Shown here piece after piece: positions 1-11,738 of a DNA stretch of 64,000 bases. Under the pieces are notes generated by a model, which saw only the letters and a list, made by a program, of their open reading frames with translations, had not been told where the DNA came from and did not search any database. The DNA comes from Isoetes taiwanensis (Eukaryota > Streptophyta > Lycopodiopsida > Isoetales > Isoetaceae): positions 312,001 through 376,000 of the forward strand of contig JAJEKV010000295.1 in assembly GCA_021234155.1 (NCBI GenBank), read 5' to 3'. The position numbers and the translations under genes are program-made. Numbering within the stretch: the stretch's first letter is position 1; the number at the start of each line of letters is the position of its first letter.

Positions 1-702
1 GGTTATGGCAAAAAGAGGGCTCATTGACTGCAACATACCAGAAAACCATAAATGCATATGTGAGGGATGCATGTTAGGTAAGATTACAAGATTACCATTT
101 CCTAAATCACAAAAAAGAGTTGAAGGAGTTTTAGATCTAGTACATACAGATCTGTGTGGCCCTTTAAATATTAGAAGCAGAAATGGAAAGAGATATTTTA
201 TAACATTCATAGATGACCATAGCAGAAAATGCAAAGTTTATTGCTTGACACGAAAATCTCAGGCTCTTGATGCTTTTAAAATGTATGTCTCCGAAATGGA
301 GAGACAAACAAACAGAAAACTAAGGTGCATAAGATCAGATAGAGGAGGAGAGTATTTATCTACTCTATTTGAGTCTTTTTGCAGAGCTAAAGGAATAAGG
401 AGACAGTTAACATGTAGACATACTCCACAGGAAAATGGGATTGTTGAAAGAAAGAATAGAACTTTGCTTGATGCAGTAAGATCCATGTTGAAGTATTCAG
501 GTTTGCTAAATAAATTGTGGGAGGAAGCATTGAGGACAGCAGCTTATGTTCAAAATAGAATTCCAACCTCAAGTTTGAAAGGTAACATTCCAGAATTGGT
601 GTGGTCAAATAATAAAGCAAACATAGATTATAGCATGCTCAAATCATATGGATGTTTAGGATATATTCATGTGCCAAAGGAGTTGAGACAAAAATTGGAC
701 AA
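1..702 (+). pseudogene. Copia (Ty1) pol fragment: GAG-pre-integrase and integrase core, interrupted
   Basis: Open frame from the window edge. A zinc-binding tail (CICEGCMLGK) precedes the integrase core, whose catalytic acidic residues sit in HTDLCGP, SDRGGEY and ENGIVERKN. The enzyme would insert retrotransposon cDNA into the genome. The frame stops making sense after KELRQKLD because a LINE is inserted there. The next Copia codons (NRAEIGYFVGYDE) resume at 6321, so both parts belong to one element. The 5' end lies outside the window. The core is uninterrupted, so the element was probably intact when the LINE arrived. Confidence 0.93.
690..702. repeat. Target-site duplication, left side of LINE
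   Basis: The 13 bases AAAAATTGGACAA recur at 6317-6329 directly after the LINE poly-A tail. Up to five leading A residues are ambiguous with the tail. The match restores the Copia frame exactly. Confidence 0.85.
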
Positions 703-719
703 AAATTGGCAAAACAAGT

Positions 720-2130
720 ATGGAGGTACTAGCCAATGTTTCTGAGGATTTTCCATGTGCTGAGGCTTTACAGGTGGAGAACGGAGATGCTGACGCACCT
801 AAAGCTACTGAAAGTAATCATGATGGGTTTGTAGATTTGAGGTCTAATCCTGTTCGCCAAGATCCTCCAAATGCTTGGAGATCAAATGACACAATTAACA
901 GATTGAGGAACGCTCATTTCAGTAGTTGGGTGCGTAAAGATCTTGCTCATAATTATCAGAGTTCACGTGTGCAGGAAGCGCTTACTTTCTTGGATCAGGG
1001 TAATAAGCAGGATTTTTTTGAAGTGTTGAAAGAGAGGAAAGGGGAGTTTTTGCATTCTGGTTGTGTGGAGGACTTTGTTCAAGGCTTTAATGGTACTGTT
1101 GCTGGAAACAAAGTTTGTGGCGTACCAGTTATCGAAGTGGATCAATTGGAGCATCGAAAGTGTGTGGCTAAACCTGGGTGGCACATACGTAATTGGGTAC
1201 TATCTTTGGAAATTATTTTAATTCTACTAAAATTCTTTGGATGGATTGGTTCTATGCTCAGAAGGATGTCTATTGCACCTTTTAATTCTTTCAAAGTGTT
1301 AGGCAATAATTTCTTTTTGCTGGGGTTTGACGATGAAGCGCCTGTTAATAGATTGACTTCAAGAGGTGTTTTCTCAATAGGAGGCTCATGTGTCATTTTT
1401 CAGCACTATTCACCGGGCTTTTTACGTTGATAATCCTTATAAAGCAATCTTTGCCTTCTTTGGTTTCAAATTCATGGTTTGCCACGGATCTATTGCTTCC
1501 AAAGTTTCTTATCTCTATTGCTAATGGTATTGGTAAGCATATATCTCATTCAATCCTCGGAGGTGCTCGTGGTGCGTGTAGCATTACCAATGGATCGAGT
1601 CTTTCTAAGGAGGTAATAGTGAAGAGTGGGAGTTTTTCTCACGCTTTAACTTAGAGCTTTTGAATGGCGGTGAGTTAAAGTGTTGGTTTCCTTCTTTGAA
1701 GATTTGGATGTAGATGTGCGAAGGAATATCCCATTGGTGGTCAACGACAAAATATGGATATGTCCGCAACTCCTCCGAAGTTGTTCGGAGAATGCGGATG
1801 AAAAGCGTGTATCCGGTTTGCAAGAATGTGGAAAAGCTATAGAAGCGGTTCAATGGTGGTTGGTGAGGATGTTCATGATTCATCACCGGATGAAGAGATG
1901 GTCAAATGTTTCAATGATGAGTTGGCATGGCAAAGTCCTAGAAAGCGTAAAAGTAAAGCACGGGTGGACGATCACATGGATAATGGTGATAACATATAGT
2001 CAGGGGCTGGTGACGATTCATCCGAGGAGGAAGATAGGCACAAGGATCTTTGGTGATATTAGTGCGCATAACTGGACCAGGCCTTGGTTTTATATAAGCC
2101 CGTGAAGGCCCGAGCTAAAAGTGAGAAAAG
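720..2130 (+). pseudogene. LINE ORF1 (DUF4283-like), frameshifted
   Basis: The open frame from the ATG at 720 runs to 1430. It includes an acidic and polar N-terminus, then a DUF4283-type pattern (GNNFFLLGFDDEA, later a block ending HYSPGF), the region typical of plant L1 ORF1 RNA-binding proteins. Homologous reading continues in other frames to about 2.1 kb, so the C-terminal part is broken by indels. No intact CCHC knuckle can be read. It would bind LINE RNA in the ribonucleoprotein particle. The start is chosen because it lies 17 bases inside the element and no earlier ATG is in frame. Confidence 0.7.
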
Positions 2131-2173
2131 TCTCATCAAAAAGAGGCGGAAGAAGAAATCCAAAATACCTCAT

Positions 2174-5100
2174 GCTTAAGATTATGTCACGGAATGTGAG
2201 AGGTGCACGTTCATCTCCCCAAAAACGCATGAGAGGTTGGCTAATTTAATTAAGCACATTAATCCAGATATTTTATGTATTCAAGGTCATAAATGTGATA
2301 GAGGCTGGGTCGTTCCAATGATGAATTTGTTTGGGAAGCAAACTTCTGCTCTAATAAGTACTTGAGGGCAAGGCTCGGGGTGGTACAATGATAGCACGGA
2401 GTATGGATGTTCATGTCACATTTACAGACAAAAGATAAATTTGGAAGGTGGGCCGGTTATTAAATGGAAGCAAGGACTTCAAGAATGTGGTATCATTAAT
2501 GTATATGCATCTAATATTCCTAGAAAAAGAGCAACTTTATGGGCTTCTTTATGTAATAAAATACCAAAATGGGGAGAAAATGTGGCTTGGCTTTTAGTAG
2601 GGGATTTCAATATGGTCGAATCGGCACAAGGCATTAGGTGGTGGGCCAGTGATTGTAAGTGGCTTTGAGCGGCGTAAGTGGGGAAGTTACTCTTTCAACA
2701 TGGGTTTATGGAAGTTGATGGAGATTCATCTTTTACTTGGACTAATAATTGGGTTGGCCCGAGGATTCCTGAGGCTTCGTCATGATCGAATGTATGCAAA
2801 TAGTGTGCTTTGTGATATATGTCCACGGTTATGGAGGCTTAATTATTTGGCACAAGCAGTCTCGGACCATAATCCTCAAATTCTTGAAAATCGTGAACTT
2901 ACTCATAGTAGACAAAAGAAAAAGCGGTATTTAAATTGAATACTAGATGGTTGCCTAATGAGGAGTTTGAATCGGGGATGTCGGGGAGGCTTGGCAAAGG
3001 CTTCATCTCAACAACATGGTATGCGACGTATTGTTGAGGCTTTGGCAAATGTCAAGATTTTTGCGAAAAGGTGGGGCTTAAACGAGTTCGTGAAGAAAAA
3101 GAGACCTTGAGTAAGTTATATGCTGAATTAGAGGAGCTTAAGAAAGTTGGTACAGACTCTTTTAGATTGCAACAGGTTATTGATGCTATTCGTGGTCTTG
3201 AAGTGGCCCAAATTCAATCAGCACGTGTTAAATCTGGATTAACCTGGCTGAAAGATGGAGATCGTTGTAATAAGTCTGCTTTTTTAGAGCTTCAAAGCGG
3301 AGAGGTATATGCAGCTACTATGCACTCTCTATCTATGCGGATGGGAGGGTAAATGACAGAGCCAAATGAGATTAAGCAGTCCCTTACTCAATACTTTGAA
3401 ACTTTTTTAAGGTCAAACATTTGCCTCATGAAGATGTGTCACGAGGATATTGTGCTTTCTAAGGTTCATGCAATTCTTTCACAAGAGGAATCTCAATTGT
3501 TAGAGGCACCACTTTGTCTATATGCGAATTGCGGCGCAAAGCGTTTGAGTTGGCTTCGGATAAATGCCCGTGTATTGATGGTATTCTGTAGAAATTTTTA
3601 AAAGGTATTGGGAATGGGCGTCGGTAAGCATTATGGAGGCATACAAAGATTTGTGTACTTCACATCAATTTGATAGGATTTTGAATACGGGTTTGATTTC
3701 TCTTATTCCTAAAGTGAAAGAACACGTGAGCATTCATGATTGGCTTCAATAACTCTTCTATCTACTATCTATAAAATTATTGCAAAAGCCTATGAAAAGA
3801 CTTAAACCGGTTTTGGGATTGAGAATAGATGCGGCTCAATCAGGGCTTTCTTCGTGTCGGCAAATTTTTCATAATATAGTGGCAAAGCATATGAGGGAGT
3901 TCATTGGGCCCAATGTTGGGTCAAAATCTTCTATATTTAAAATTGGATTTTGCTAAAGCTTATGATAGTGTGAAGTGGACTTTCTTGGATGCCATGCTTT
4001 TGAAATTGGGATTTGGGCACGGTTTCCGCTCTATGATGCATAAAATGTTGATTTACGCTAGGGGGTAGTATTGTATCATGGAGAACCCTTGGTGCTTTTT
4101 CCAATTGAGCGTGGAATAAGGCAAGGTTGCCCTTTAGCTCCTTTTTGTTTACTATAGTGGCGAGAAGGACTTTTCGCAACTATTGCATGAGGCTGAAAAG
4201 GATGGTTTGGTAAAGGGATTATTATTGGTGGAAGGTGACCGTGTTTTGGTTAATCGGTTTGCAGACGATACATTCTTGCTAGTGGATGGTGAAGAGAATA
4301 ATGTGTGAGATAATAAAAAGCTTTTTGGATATATTTTCAATTGCATCGGTTGTCTCCTTAATTGGGCTAAGTGTAGTGCTTTATGGGTGGGGAAGGAAGC
4401 GGTTCCGCATTTTTTATATGAGTATGCACGGAAGGTGGTTGTACCTTACGCAAAGACAAAGCTTCTAGGAGTCCCTTTTGGTCTAGATATTGACATGAAT
4501 GAAGCATGGGATGAAATTATTTTAAATTTACAAAGGCATCGATTTGGTGGAGAGGCTCAAAGTTATCCTTGGCGGGTAGAATTCAAGTAGCTAAGTCAAG
4601 ATTGAACAATACACATATTTATTTGGTTTCGGTTCTATTGGCTCCAGCTTCTAAGTTTGCAGAGATAAAAAAGATTGTAAGAGATTTTGTCTGGTGTACT
4701 GATAAAGGAGGCACTGTCAAGGTGGCGTGGAAGAAATGTATGTTGTTTAAACAACAAGGAGGACTTGGTATGTTGGATCTTTCTTTACAGGGTAAGGTCT
4801 TAGCTTCTAAGCTATTGTTCAGTTTGTTGAAAGATGATTGTGCATCACCAGGTATGAAGTTACTTAAACAATCAGTGAAGAAGTGTATGGTTTTTCATAA
4901 GCGAGGGGGTGAAAGCATGCTAGGGTGTACCATCTAAAGTACTTTTTAGGGAGTGCAAAACTACCCAGAAAAGTACCCAGCACTAGGTACTGGGAACCTC
5001 CATAAATGCCGCAATAAAAAATAAGTTTGACAGTTAATTCGTTTATTTTAATCTCTAATAGTATTGTTATCCTTTAGTACTATAGATTGGCATGTTATTG

Positions 5101-6262
5101 ACCTTCAATTCAAAAAATTTCAATTGATTTTAATGGAAAGAAAAAACAGAAAGTACCAGTTTCAAAAGTACCCAGTGTAGATACTTTTGAGGGTTCCAAA
5201 AGTGGTACACCGTAGCATGCTTTTACCCGAGGTGTGAGAATTGAGCTCCCTTGGGCATTGTTATATCCATTGAAAGCTTATTCACATGCCTCTCCAGTAC
5301 TGAAAGGCTTGCTTCGGGCCTGGAAGGTAGTCCAGCAGGTGATTACATTTGATTGGGAAGCTTGTCTTCAGGCATCTTCCCCCTTTTTGTGGTTGCCTTT
5401 GTATACTCATGGACAACTACACCCAGTTGTAGAATTTATGCATGCGCATTCCCAAGCAAGGTGGAGGAGAGCAGGTATTATTTCTATTGAACAGTGGTAT
5501 TTTGGTATTGACATTGCTCCTTGGCAATGGTTTCAGGAGAAATATGGGTTGTTGGATAAAGATATCGATTATATGGGCTTATGTAGCAAGTGCTCTTCCT
5601 TTAATTAAGAAGGTTGGTGACGGAGATCTTTGGAACTTTGTTCAAGGTTAGTAAGTTCATGCTTCTGATTGCTTACATCCTCAAGTACTTTATCACCTTC
5701 TCGAAAATGGCACTTACGGACTTTGCCTTCTCAATGGCAATCCATACGGAACCTTATTTGGTCTAAATATAATCCTCAAAGGTAAATGTTTTACTTTGGC
5801 GGGTGATTCATCACTCTTTGAGAGTTAATGAGATGGTTCATCGCTTTAAGCGGGAGTAAGCCCACTTTGCCCAATGTGTGAGCGGTGCATTGAAACATTG
5901 GAGCATTGTTTATATTTGTGTGAAGAGTGAGTAGTCTTAGGTCCCGGCCGCATTCTCTTTTGGAGTATCTTTGGATAGTCGGCACTTTCTTTTGGGTATT
6001 TATCCAAATCGTGGTTTGCTTCTAAAAAGGATTGCATTTCACATGGCAAAGTCTTGGCTAATATGGAGTGTATGGAAGCCGGGCGAGAAGAAAGGTCTTT
6101 AATGATAAGCATATTTCTTCTCGGTGGTACTTCAAGAAATTAAGAAGAAGTTGTATAATTGCTTTCGGATCTCCAATTGGCACGATCATTATTAAATTTC
6201 CAATATGGAGTGATCATCTAAAAGTGATTGGTGCTTCAGGGATATTTCTTACTTCTGGAAGT
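2174..6262 (+). pseudogene. LINE ORF2: endonuclease, reverse transcriptase, zf-RVT; broken
   Basis: The pieces occur in order across frames. Endonuclease/exonuclease/phosphatase motifs: MSRNVRGA near 2190, LVGDFNMVES near 2600, SDHNPQI near 2865. RT motifs: LDFAKAYDSVKW near 3950, ERGIRQGCPLAP near 4110, FADDTFLLVDG near 4257, LLGVPFGL near 4470. A C-terminal zf-RVT-like segment lies near 5780-5925. At least eight frame changes or stops separate them, and a MITE sits at 4906-5228. ORF2 would nick the target and copy LINE RNA at the nick; this copy cannot make the protein. The 3' kilobase reads better in the copy at 62.4 kb. Confidence 0.88.
4906..5228. mobile_element. 323-bp MITE with 27-bp terminal inverted repeats and 3-bp TSD
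   Basis: It starts GGGGTGAAAGCATGCTAGGG and ends GTAGCATGCTTTTACCC. The two ends form an imperfect inverted repeat of about 27 bp (about 24 matches). It is flanked by GAG on both sides (4903-4905 and 5229-5231). The sister LINE copy has the empty site GCGAGGTGTG at 62531, which proves insertion and fixes the borders. No coding capacity. A G-rich end plus a 3-bp duplication fits a PIF/Harbinger-type MITE; CACTA is less likely because the ends are not CACTA. Confidence 0.93.
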
Positions 6263-7297
6263 ACTTTGTAATATTTTGAGTGTATAATATGAAGTAAAAC
6301 ACGTTCTTCAAAAAAAAAAAATTGGACAATAGAGCAGAAATAGGATACTTTGTGGGGTATGATGAACAAAGCAAAGGTTGTAGAATGTTCATACGAAATT
6401 TGAACAAAATTGTAATAAGCGAGAGATATTGTTTTTGATGAACATACCTATTATAGGGACTGACAACAATCAAAGAAAAATATTTGCAAACAGGTCGGTC
6501 AAACAGAGACAGGTTTTAAATATGTTGCAAATGAAGATGATCATGAGAAAGTCAATGGAGCTGAGTCTGATATGAAAGAAAATCAAGCAAATTTAGGTGA
6601 AGAGCAGGAGAATATTGCTGATAATACTATTCGTGATATACAGCAAGACAAAATAAAGAAAAGAAAAACACAAGCAGAAAGATTAAGAGAAAATCTACCT
6701 TTGAATGAAAATGAATATGGTAGACTTGAAAGTGATCTCCAATTGGCCTGATCGTATTAAATTTCCAATATGGAGTGATCATCTAAAAGTGATTGATGCT
6801 TCAGGGATATTTCTTACTTCTGGAAGTACTTTGTAATATTTTGAGTGTATAATATGAAGTAAAACACGTTCTTCAAAAAAAAAATTGGACAATAGAGCAG
6901 AAATAGGATACTTTGTGGGGTATGATGAACAAAGCAAAGGTTGTAGAATGTTCATACCTGAGCTGAACAAAATTGTAATAAGCAGAGATATTGTTTTTGA
7001 TGAACATACCTATTATAGGGACTGACAACAATCAAAGAAAAATATTTGCAAACAGGTCGGTCAAACAAAGACAGGTTTTAAATATGTTGCAAATGAAGAT
7101 GATCATGAGAAAGTCAATGGAGCTGAGTCTGATATGAAAGAAAATCAAGCAAATTTAGGTGAAGAGCAGGAGAATATTGCTGATAATACTATTAAGTGAT
7201 ATCTGACAAGACAAAATAAAGAAAAGAAAAACACAAGCAGAAAGATTAAGAGAAAATCTACCTTTGAATGAAAATGAATATGGTAGACTTGAAAGTG
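6168..7297 (+). repeat. Tandem duplication of the LINE 3' end plus adjacent Copia (units about 566 bp)
   Basis: Unit 1 is 6168-6733 and unit 2 is 6734-7297. Each runs from the LINE 3' end through its A tail into the same Copia stretch, ending at TAGACTTGAAAGTG. Unit 2 has 10 A residues against 12 in unit 1, plus scattered base differences. The repeat crosses the element junction, so it arose after LINE insertion, or it is an assembly artefact joining two alleles. Confidence 0.9.
6317..6329. repeat. Target-site duplication, right side of LINE
   Basis: Second copy of AAAAATTGGACAA, overlapping the A tail at its left edge. The Copia sequence continues from here. Confidence 0.85.
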
Positions 7298-7533
7298 GAA
7301 GAAGCAAAAGGATTGAAAAATTTGCTGAGTTACCAGACCAAGAACAAATTCTAGCTATCCTAGAAGACTCAATTATTCCAACTTCATATGAAGAGGCAAT
7401 AAACAGCATTGAGAAGGAACATTGGATTAAAGCAATGGAGAAGGAAATAAAATCATTTAAAGATACAAGGACATTTGATGTAGTGGAAAAACCAGAAAAT
7501 ACCAACATTTGGCTATGTGAATATTTAAAATAG
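6321..7533 (+). pseudogene. Copia pol continuation: integrase tail to start of reverse transcriptase, truncated
   Basis: After the LINE the Copia frame resumes (EIGYFVGYDEQSKGCRMF, then SRDIVFDE), typical of the integrase C-terminal region, followed by a charged linker. The last stretch, in the frame at 7264-7533, contains HWIKAMEKEIKSF, the conserved start of Copia reverse transcriptase. The frame ends at a stop at 7531, and no YVDD-type catalytic core follows, so the element is truncated at its 3' side. The linker appears twice because of the tandem duplication at 6168-7297. Confidence 0.85.
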
Positions 7534-7785
7534 GGAACACCAATGCTATAAAGGTTTTATGCTGGTGGAAATTTCATAAGGACTAGTGGATTTTGGACAA
7601 AAACTATTAGGCATATCTTCATTTGTACAGTGACCTTTAGTCTATATTGTAAGTTGTAAGTATTTCTTATGCTCTACGGATTACTCATTCGAAGAATGCA
7701 TTCCCGGTGCACTTTTGCACTCCAGTGCCGACATATGATAAGCATCTTTTTTAGTAGTTAGTGAGTTATATAGATCTATACAACA

Positions 7786-7955
7786 AACTAGGACAATGGT
7801 CATTGATGATACATAGTACAGCCAAGCTACTCATTTTTTTATTGTCTATGTCCTATAGTTGTTGCTTAGAACCAACTAGGACAATGGTCATTGATGATAC
7901 ATAGTACAGCCAAGCTACTCATTTTTTTATTGTCTATGTCTTATAGTTGTTGCAG
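7786..7955. repeat. Two tandem units of 88 and 82 bp
   Basis: The segment starting AACTAGGACAATGGTCATTG at 7786 is repeated at 7874 with one or two differences. No coding potential. It adjoins the gag fragment at 7934. Confidence 0.9.
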
Positions 7956-8215
7956 TTGTGTGTTCTGTGCCCTGGCTGGAAGCACCTAAAGCACAACTTC
8001 TTTTCAATGCACTCATGTCTCTTCTCCTTAGGGATGCTGTCTAAAAGATGCTTGAACGAACTGCCCCCTGATCCATCCCGTGGCCTGCGGTCTCTAAAGT
8101 TCTTTCCCTGAGCTTTCCCTTGTTGTTGGCCTCTGGCTGGCGTGTTTGCTGCTTGCTTATTCCAGGACGGCCATCTATGACTCACGCCCTCCGGTCCAGA
8201 GAGTGTCAGACCCAT
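7934..8215 (-). pseudogene. Ty3/gypsy gag fragment with CCHC zinc knuckle
   Basis: The minus-strand frame ends in CFRCFQPGHRTHNC, a CCHC nucleic-acid-binding knuckle of retroviral-type gag, preceded by a basic glycine-rich linker. The same knuckle, badly broken, is in the 13-kb element near 30.03 kb (matching ECIEKKLCF), so both belong to related families. Just beyond, at 8195-8222, a short stretch resembles that element's LTR (GTCAGACCCATACCCGGCCC). This is an isolated rearranged piece, not a functional gene. Confidence 0.75.
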
Positions 8216-8342
8216 ACCCGGCCCACATATAAAATTGTGCTTGTTGCACCATTAAAAATGGAGTTTTGGAAACCGTTGTTAATCATGCAAGGAGGAGTGT
8301 TGTCACCACTCTAGAAATCCCTTACTATAAAACTGTGCTTGC

Positions 8343-11195
8343 TGCTAGAGTGGTCAAGTGATGGACCAGAAATGGTCCATTTGAAGTGTTCACTTCAAAA
8401 TTCATATAAAATCAATGGTACAAAATCTATTCGAAGCCTTCCTAAAAGTTCATATATGGTAGTCATGGTCCACTAGAAAAATACCTAAAAATATATATAC
8501 CTCCATTCTTGTAAGTTATGCTCTAGCAAACTTAGGGGGGTCAAGTACCAAAAGCTTCATGTTTACATAAAGTCAAACTGTCTCAACAAAACGATTTTTT
8601 CAAATTTTTTGATTACCATGATGTTTTTCTACATGATATAGGGAAAATGACACAAAAAACTACATGTCAAACCAAAGTCTGTGAAGAAAGATAGGGCCAT
8701 TCAAACATGACTGGGTCAAAACTGCTTTCTGCCTCCTCAGAACCAATTATGGTTCCCAGAAGGCAGTTGTAGTTTAAATACAACAACTTTTACAGGGAAA
8801 TGTATTTTGAGCTAATATTTGATATATTTGCAATTGACAAGTTCCTCCATCCCATAAAAATATTGGCTGGCCTTGAATTTGATGTTTGGACTTTCACTTT
8901 TGATCTCAATTTTAGGTATAATGATTAATATTTCCCCATATAGAGCAAAACTTACTCTATGATGTCCTCCAAGAAATCATAGTATGAAAGTTCAAAATGA
9001 TATGAAATCAATGCAAAAACAAGCTCATAAAAAATGCAAAAGACATGGTCACAAAAAATCAAGAAAGGTTTCTGTACCTGAGCCCATTACTGGTCCATAG
9101 ATGCATTTAAAATCAATAACTTCCTTACGTTAATTGATCTCAAGTTGAATTTTGGGATATAAATAGCTTCTGATTTACTTTAGTAATGAAAATATTTGTT
9201 GATCATAACCTTGAGATTTGGATTAAACTTTATAGCATCAAATTCAAATATGTCTTCTATGTTATTCTAGATTTATGCCTCGAGGCGTGACTTTGAAAAA
9301 TCACATTCTCAAAATGTCCCATGTCATGAAATCAATGCAAAAAAAATCAAAGAAAAATATGGAAGTTTATGACTATAAAAAGTCAAGTTAGACTGTTATG
9401 TGCAGTTCCACTTGCAGACCATTATTGGTCCACAGGACTGAAAGTTTAAAAATTAATAGATAGATAGATAGATAGTAGTTTTAATGTCACGCCACTAGGC
9501 AGCATCCAACTGGACATGTGACCACACACCACACTACATTGCTCAATTGGGCCCTGCCCCCAACCACCTTACATTGCGTCTGTTGGGATTTGACCCCCAA
9601 CAATACCGAGTGCGATTCTGGGTGGTCTCAAACTCGAGACCACATTGCTAAGGAACTAGTATGTTACCACTAGACCAAACGCCCAGACGCATCTCAATCA
9701 ATTTTGATCTCAACTTTAGAATATAGTTTATGCATACAATTCTCTATAGGATAAAATTAATTGGTTAAATGAGCTTGCATAATTTGAGGGCAATATTTAA
9801 GCATAAACAACTGTGAATTTATGGGGTACCTATTCTCCAATTGAATCTATATGGACTTCCACTCGCACCTTTCAAAGATTATGTTATTAAAGGTAATAAA
9901 CCATGATATCATTATGGGGACATAGGGCTAGTGAGAGATATATGCTCTAAACAATTGGTTTAGTTATGGACCATAAATAGTTCATGCTTAATTATATTCG
10001 TATCTTTCAAATAATACGTTGTTTCAATATGAAAATAGAAAGTTATATTGCAAAGGAAGGCCAGCATTCATGAAAAATATAGTGTACATGAAAGATTACC
10101 TACTTGTAATATTATCCTACTAAAACTCTAATGCTTTGTTGCAGCAATGGATGTACCAGCTTTATACTAGTAAAAGATAACCATGTTTCTCCGTATGTTT
10201 TTGCAAGAAAGCCACACAACCTACATAGGGGACCTATATATATGTCCCTTGTCATATTTTGAACCATTTGAAAGGATTATCTGAAAAAATGTAGCGCGTT
10301 CTCTACAAAACTGAGAAAGACGCATCAAAGGTCATATGGTGTAATTTTTTATTCTTATACTGAAACTTCACGATCTTCACTTTCATTCATCAATAAACAT
10401 CATTAGCTAGTAAATGATGAGTTTTTAACCTATAATTTTAGAATTAACTAAAATTTTTAACCTCTAATGTGTTAATCCTATGGCTGCACATCATCTTTAA
10501 ATCTAGTTAAAGGCATGGTTAAACACTAATTACACTCTAAACAAGTTGATAGAGTAATTTTCTATGTGGATATAAGAAAAATGCATTATTCATTATCCTT
10601 ATGATACTTACAGGTGGCGATTTTGGAGCATTTTAACATATAATTTTGTCCTAAATTCTGTATAGGAAATTCTCTATTAGATTTTGAAGTTGATATACCT
10701 TATGAACACTCCGAAAAAACATAAGATTGTACTTCATATAGTTAAAGAATCTATGGCCACAAGAAGTAAGCCAAAACTTGTAATAATTAGAGAGAAATAA
10801 TTCCTAAACTGCAAGTGAACAAAATAGGGTTTGCCAGTTTCCACGGATGTTAAATGATAGCAACCAAAGCTGAAAAGATACAAATCAATGTGTTTTATCA
10901 TAAATAAACAAATACTTCCAATTTTGGCAAGGTTTAGACTTGTTTATACTAAGAAAACTCAAGAATGCAGTTCTGGACTGTTGCAGAAACTGTCAAATTC
11001 TTTAATATTTGAACAATCACTATAACATATAGGTGAGTTAATTGGTCTTGAAATTCTCGAAGATCATTAAGAATCAAGTAAAGATTGATATGGATCGCGA
11101 AATTGACATTCAGATATATTGATTTAAGTGGCAGTGGGTCAACTGGACCAACTCTGGTCCATGGACCAGGAATGGTCCCCGGGACCACTCTAGTG
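8343..11195. mobile_element. Candidate non-autonomous CACTA-like element
   Basis: The right end read inward is CACTAGAGTGGTCC; the left end is the degenerate TGCTAGAGTGGTC. Inside, short palindromes built on GACCA-N5-TGGTCC recur near 8353, 8746, 9083, 9415 and 11165, with partial copies near 8462 and 9962, as expected of subterminal transposase-binding repeats. No transposase is readable. The interior is AT-rich and holds a SINE. No matching 3-bp duplication was found (TGC left, TTA right), so the left border is uncertain. Confidence 0.45.
9453..9690 (-). mobile_element. tRNA-derived SINE with a (TATC)n tail
   Basis: On the minus strand the 5' part resembles a tRNA: A box TGGTCTAGTGGT near 9667-9678 and a B-box-like AGTTTGAGACC near 9627-9637. 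The body ends in a run of TATC repeats at 9453-9475. This is the layout of a plant tRNA SINE with an internal pol III promoter. No clear target duplication was found. Confidence 0.7.
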
Positions 11196-11546
11196 TTAAA
11201 AACGGAGTTTTGAAAATCGTTTTCATAACAAGACTTAATTGCTAAGGTCTCCAGATGAATTCCATCAACATCTGATTGGGCAAACTAATTGGTTGACAAA
11301 GGGGCCTCCAGCTAGATCATTTCAACAGCTAGTTGGGTCAAATAAAGGAGTTTGAAGGGTTAAGAATAATATACACGGAGTATTCAAGAACTGATGATGG
11401 TAAGAGCAGCAAGGACAACAGCAAAACAACAAGGCGCAAGAAAGTGATCACAAGCAAACCCGGCATAACGACGCCAGTATTGAGTTCTGGCATATGCAGC
11501 AACACTCTATAACTGCCAAATGCTATAAAGCTGAAATGGTCATGAC

Positions 11547-11738
11547 CTCAAAATAAGAACAAGAGAAACAAATATGTACAAAGAGTGAAGGAAATATATG
11601 CCAAATGAGGCTCTCCAAATATGAGATCAAAGCTGAATACATCTCAAAATAAGAACAAGAGAAACAAATATGTACAAAGAGCGAAGGAAACATATGCCAA
11701 ATAAGGCTCTCCAAATATGAGATCAAAGCTGAATACAT
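11547..11738. repeat. 96-bp tandem repeat, two units
   Basis: CTCAAAATAAGAACAAGAG starts at 11547 and again at 11643; the units differ at a few bases. Confidence 0.93.

Larger units (their letters stand above)
703..6320 (+). mobile_element. L1-type LINE, near full length, inserted in Copia
   Basis: About 5.6 kb including a 323-bp MITE. Order: ORF1 with a DUF4283-like region, ORF2 with endonuclease, reverse transcriptase and a zf-RVT-like C-terminus, a short 3' UTR and a terminal A run at 6310-6321. It is flanked by a 13-bp target duplication, as expected of target-primed reverse transcription. ORF2 has many frameshifts and stops. A second, 5'-truncated copy lies at 62384-63647 and is nearly identical over the shared 1.2 kb, so the family was active recently. 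Confidence 0.93.

Noticed and set aside
8343-11195. Firm CACTA call
   Set aside because: The left end is degenerate and the 3-bp flanks differ, so it is listed only as a candidate.
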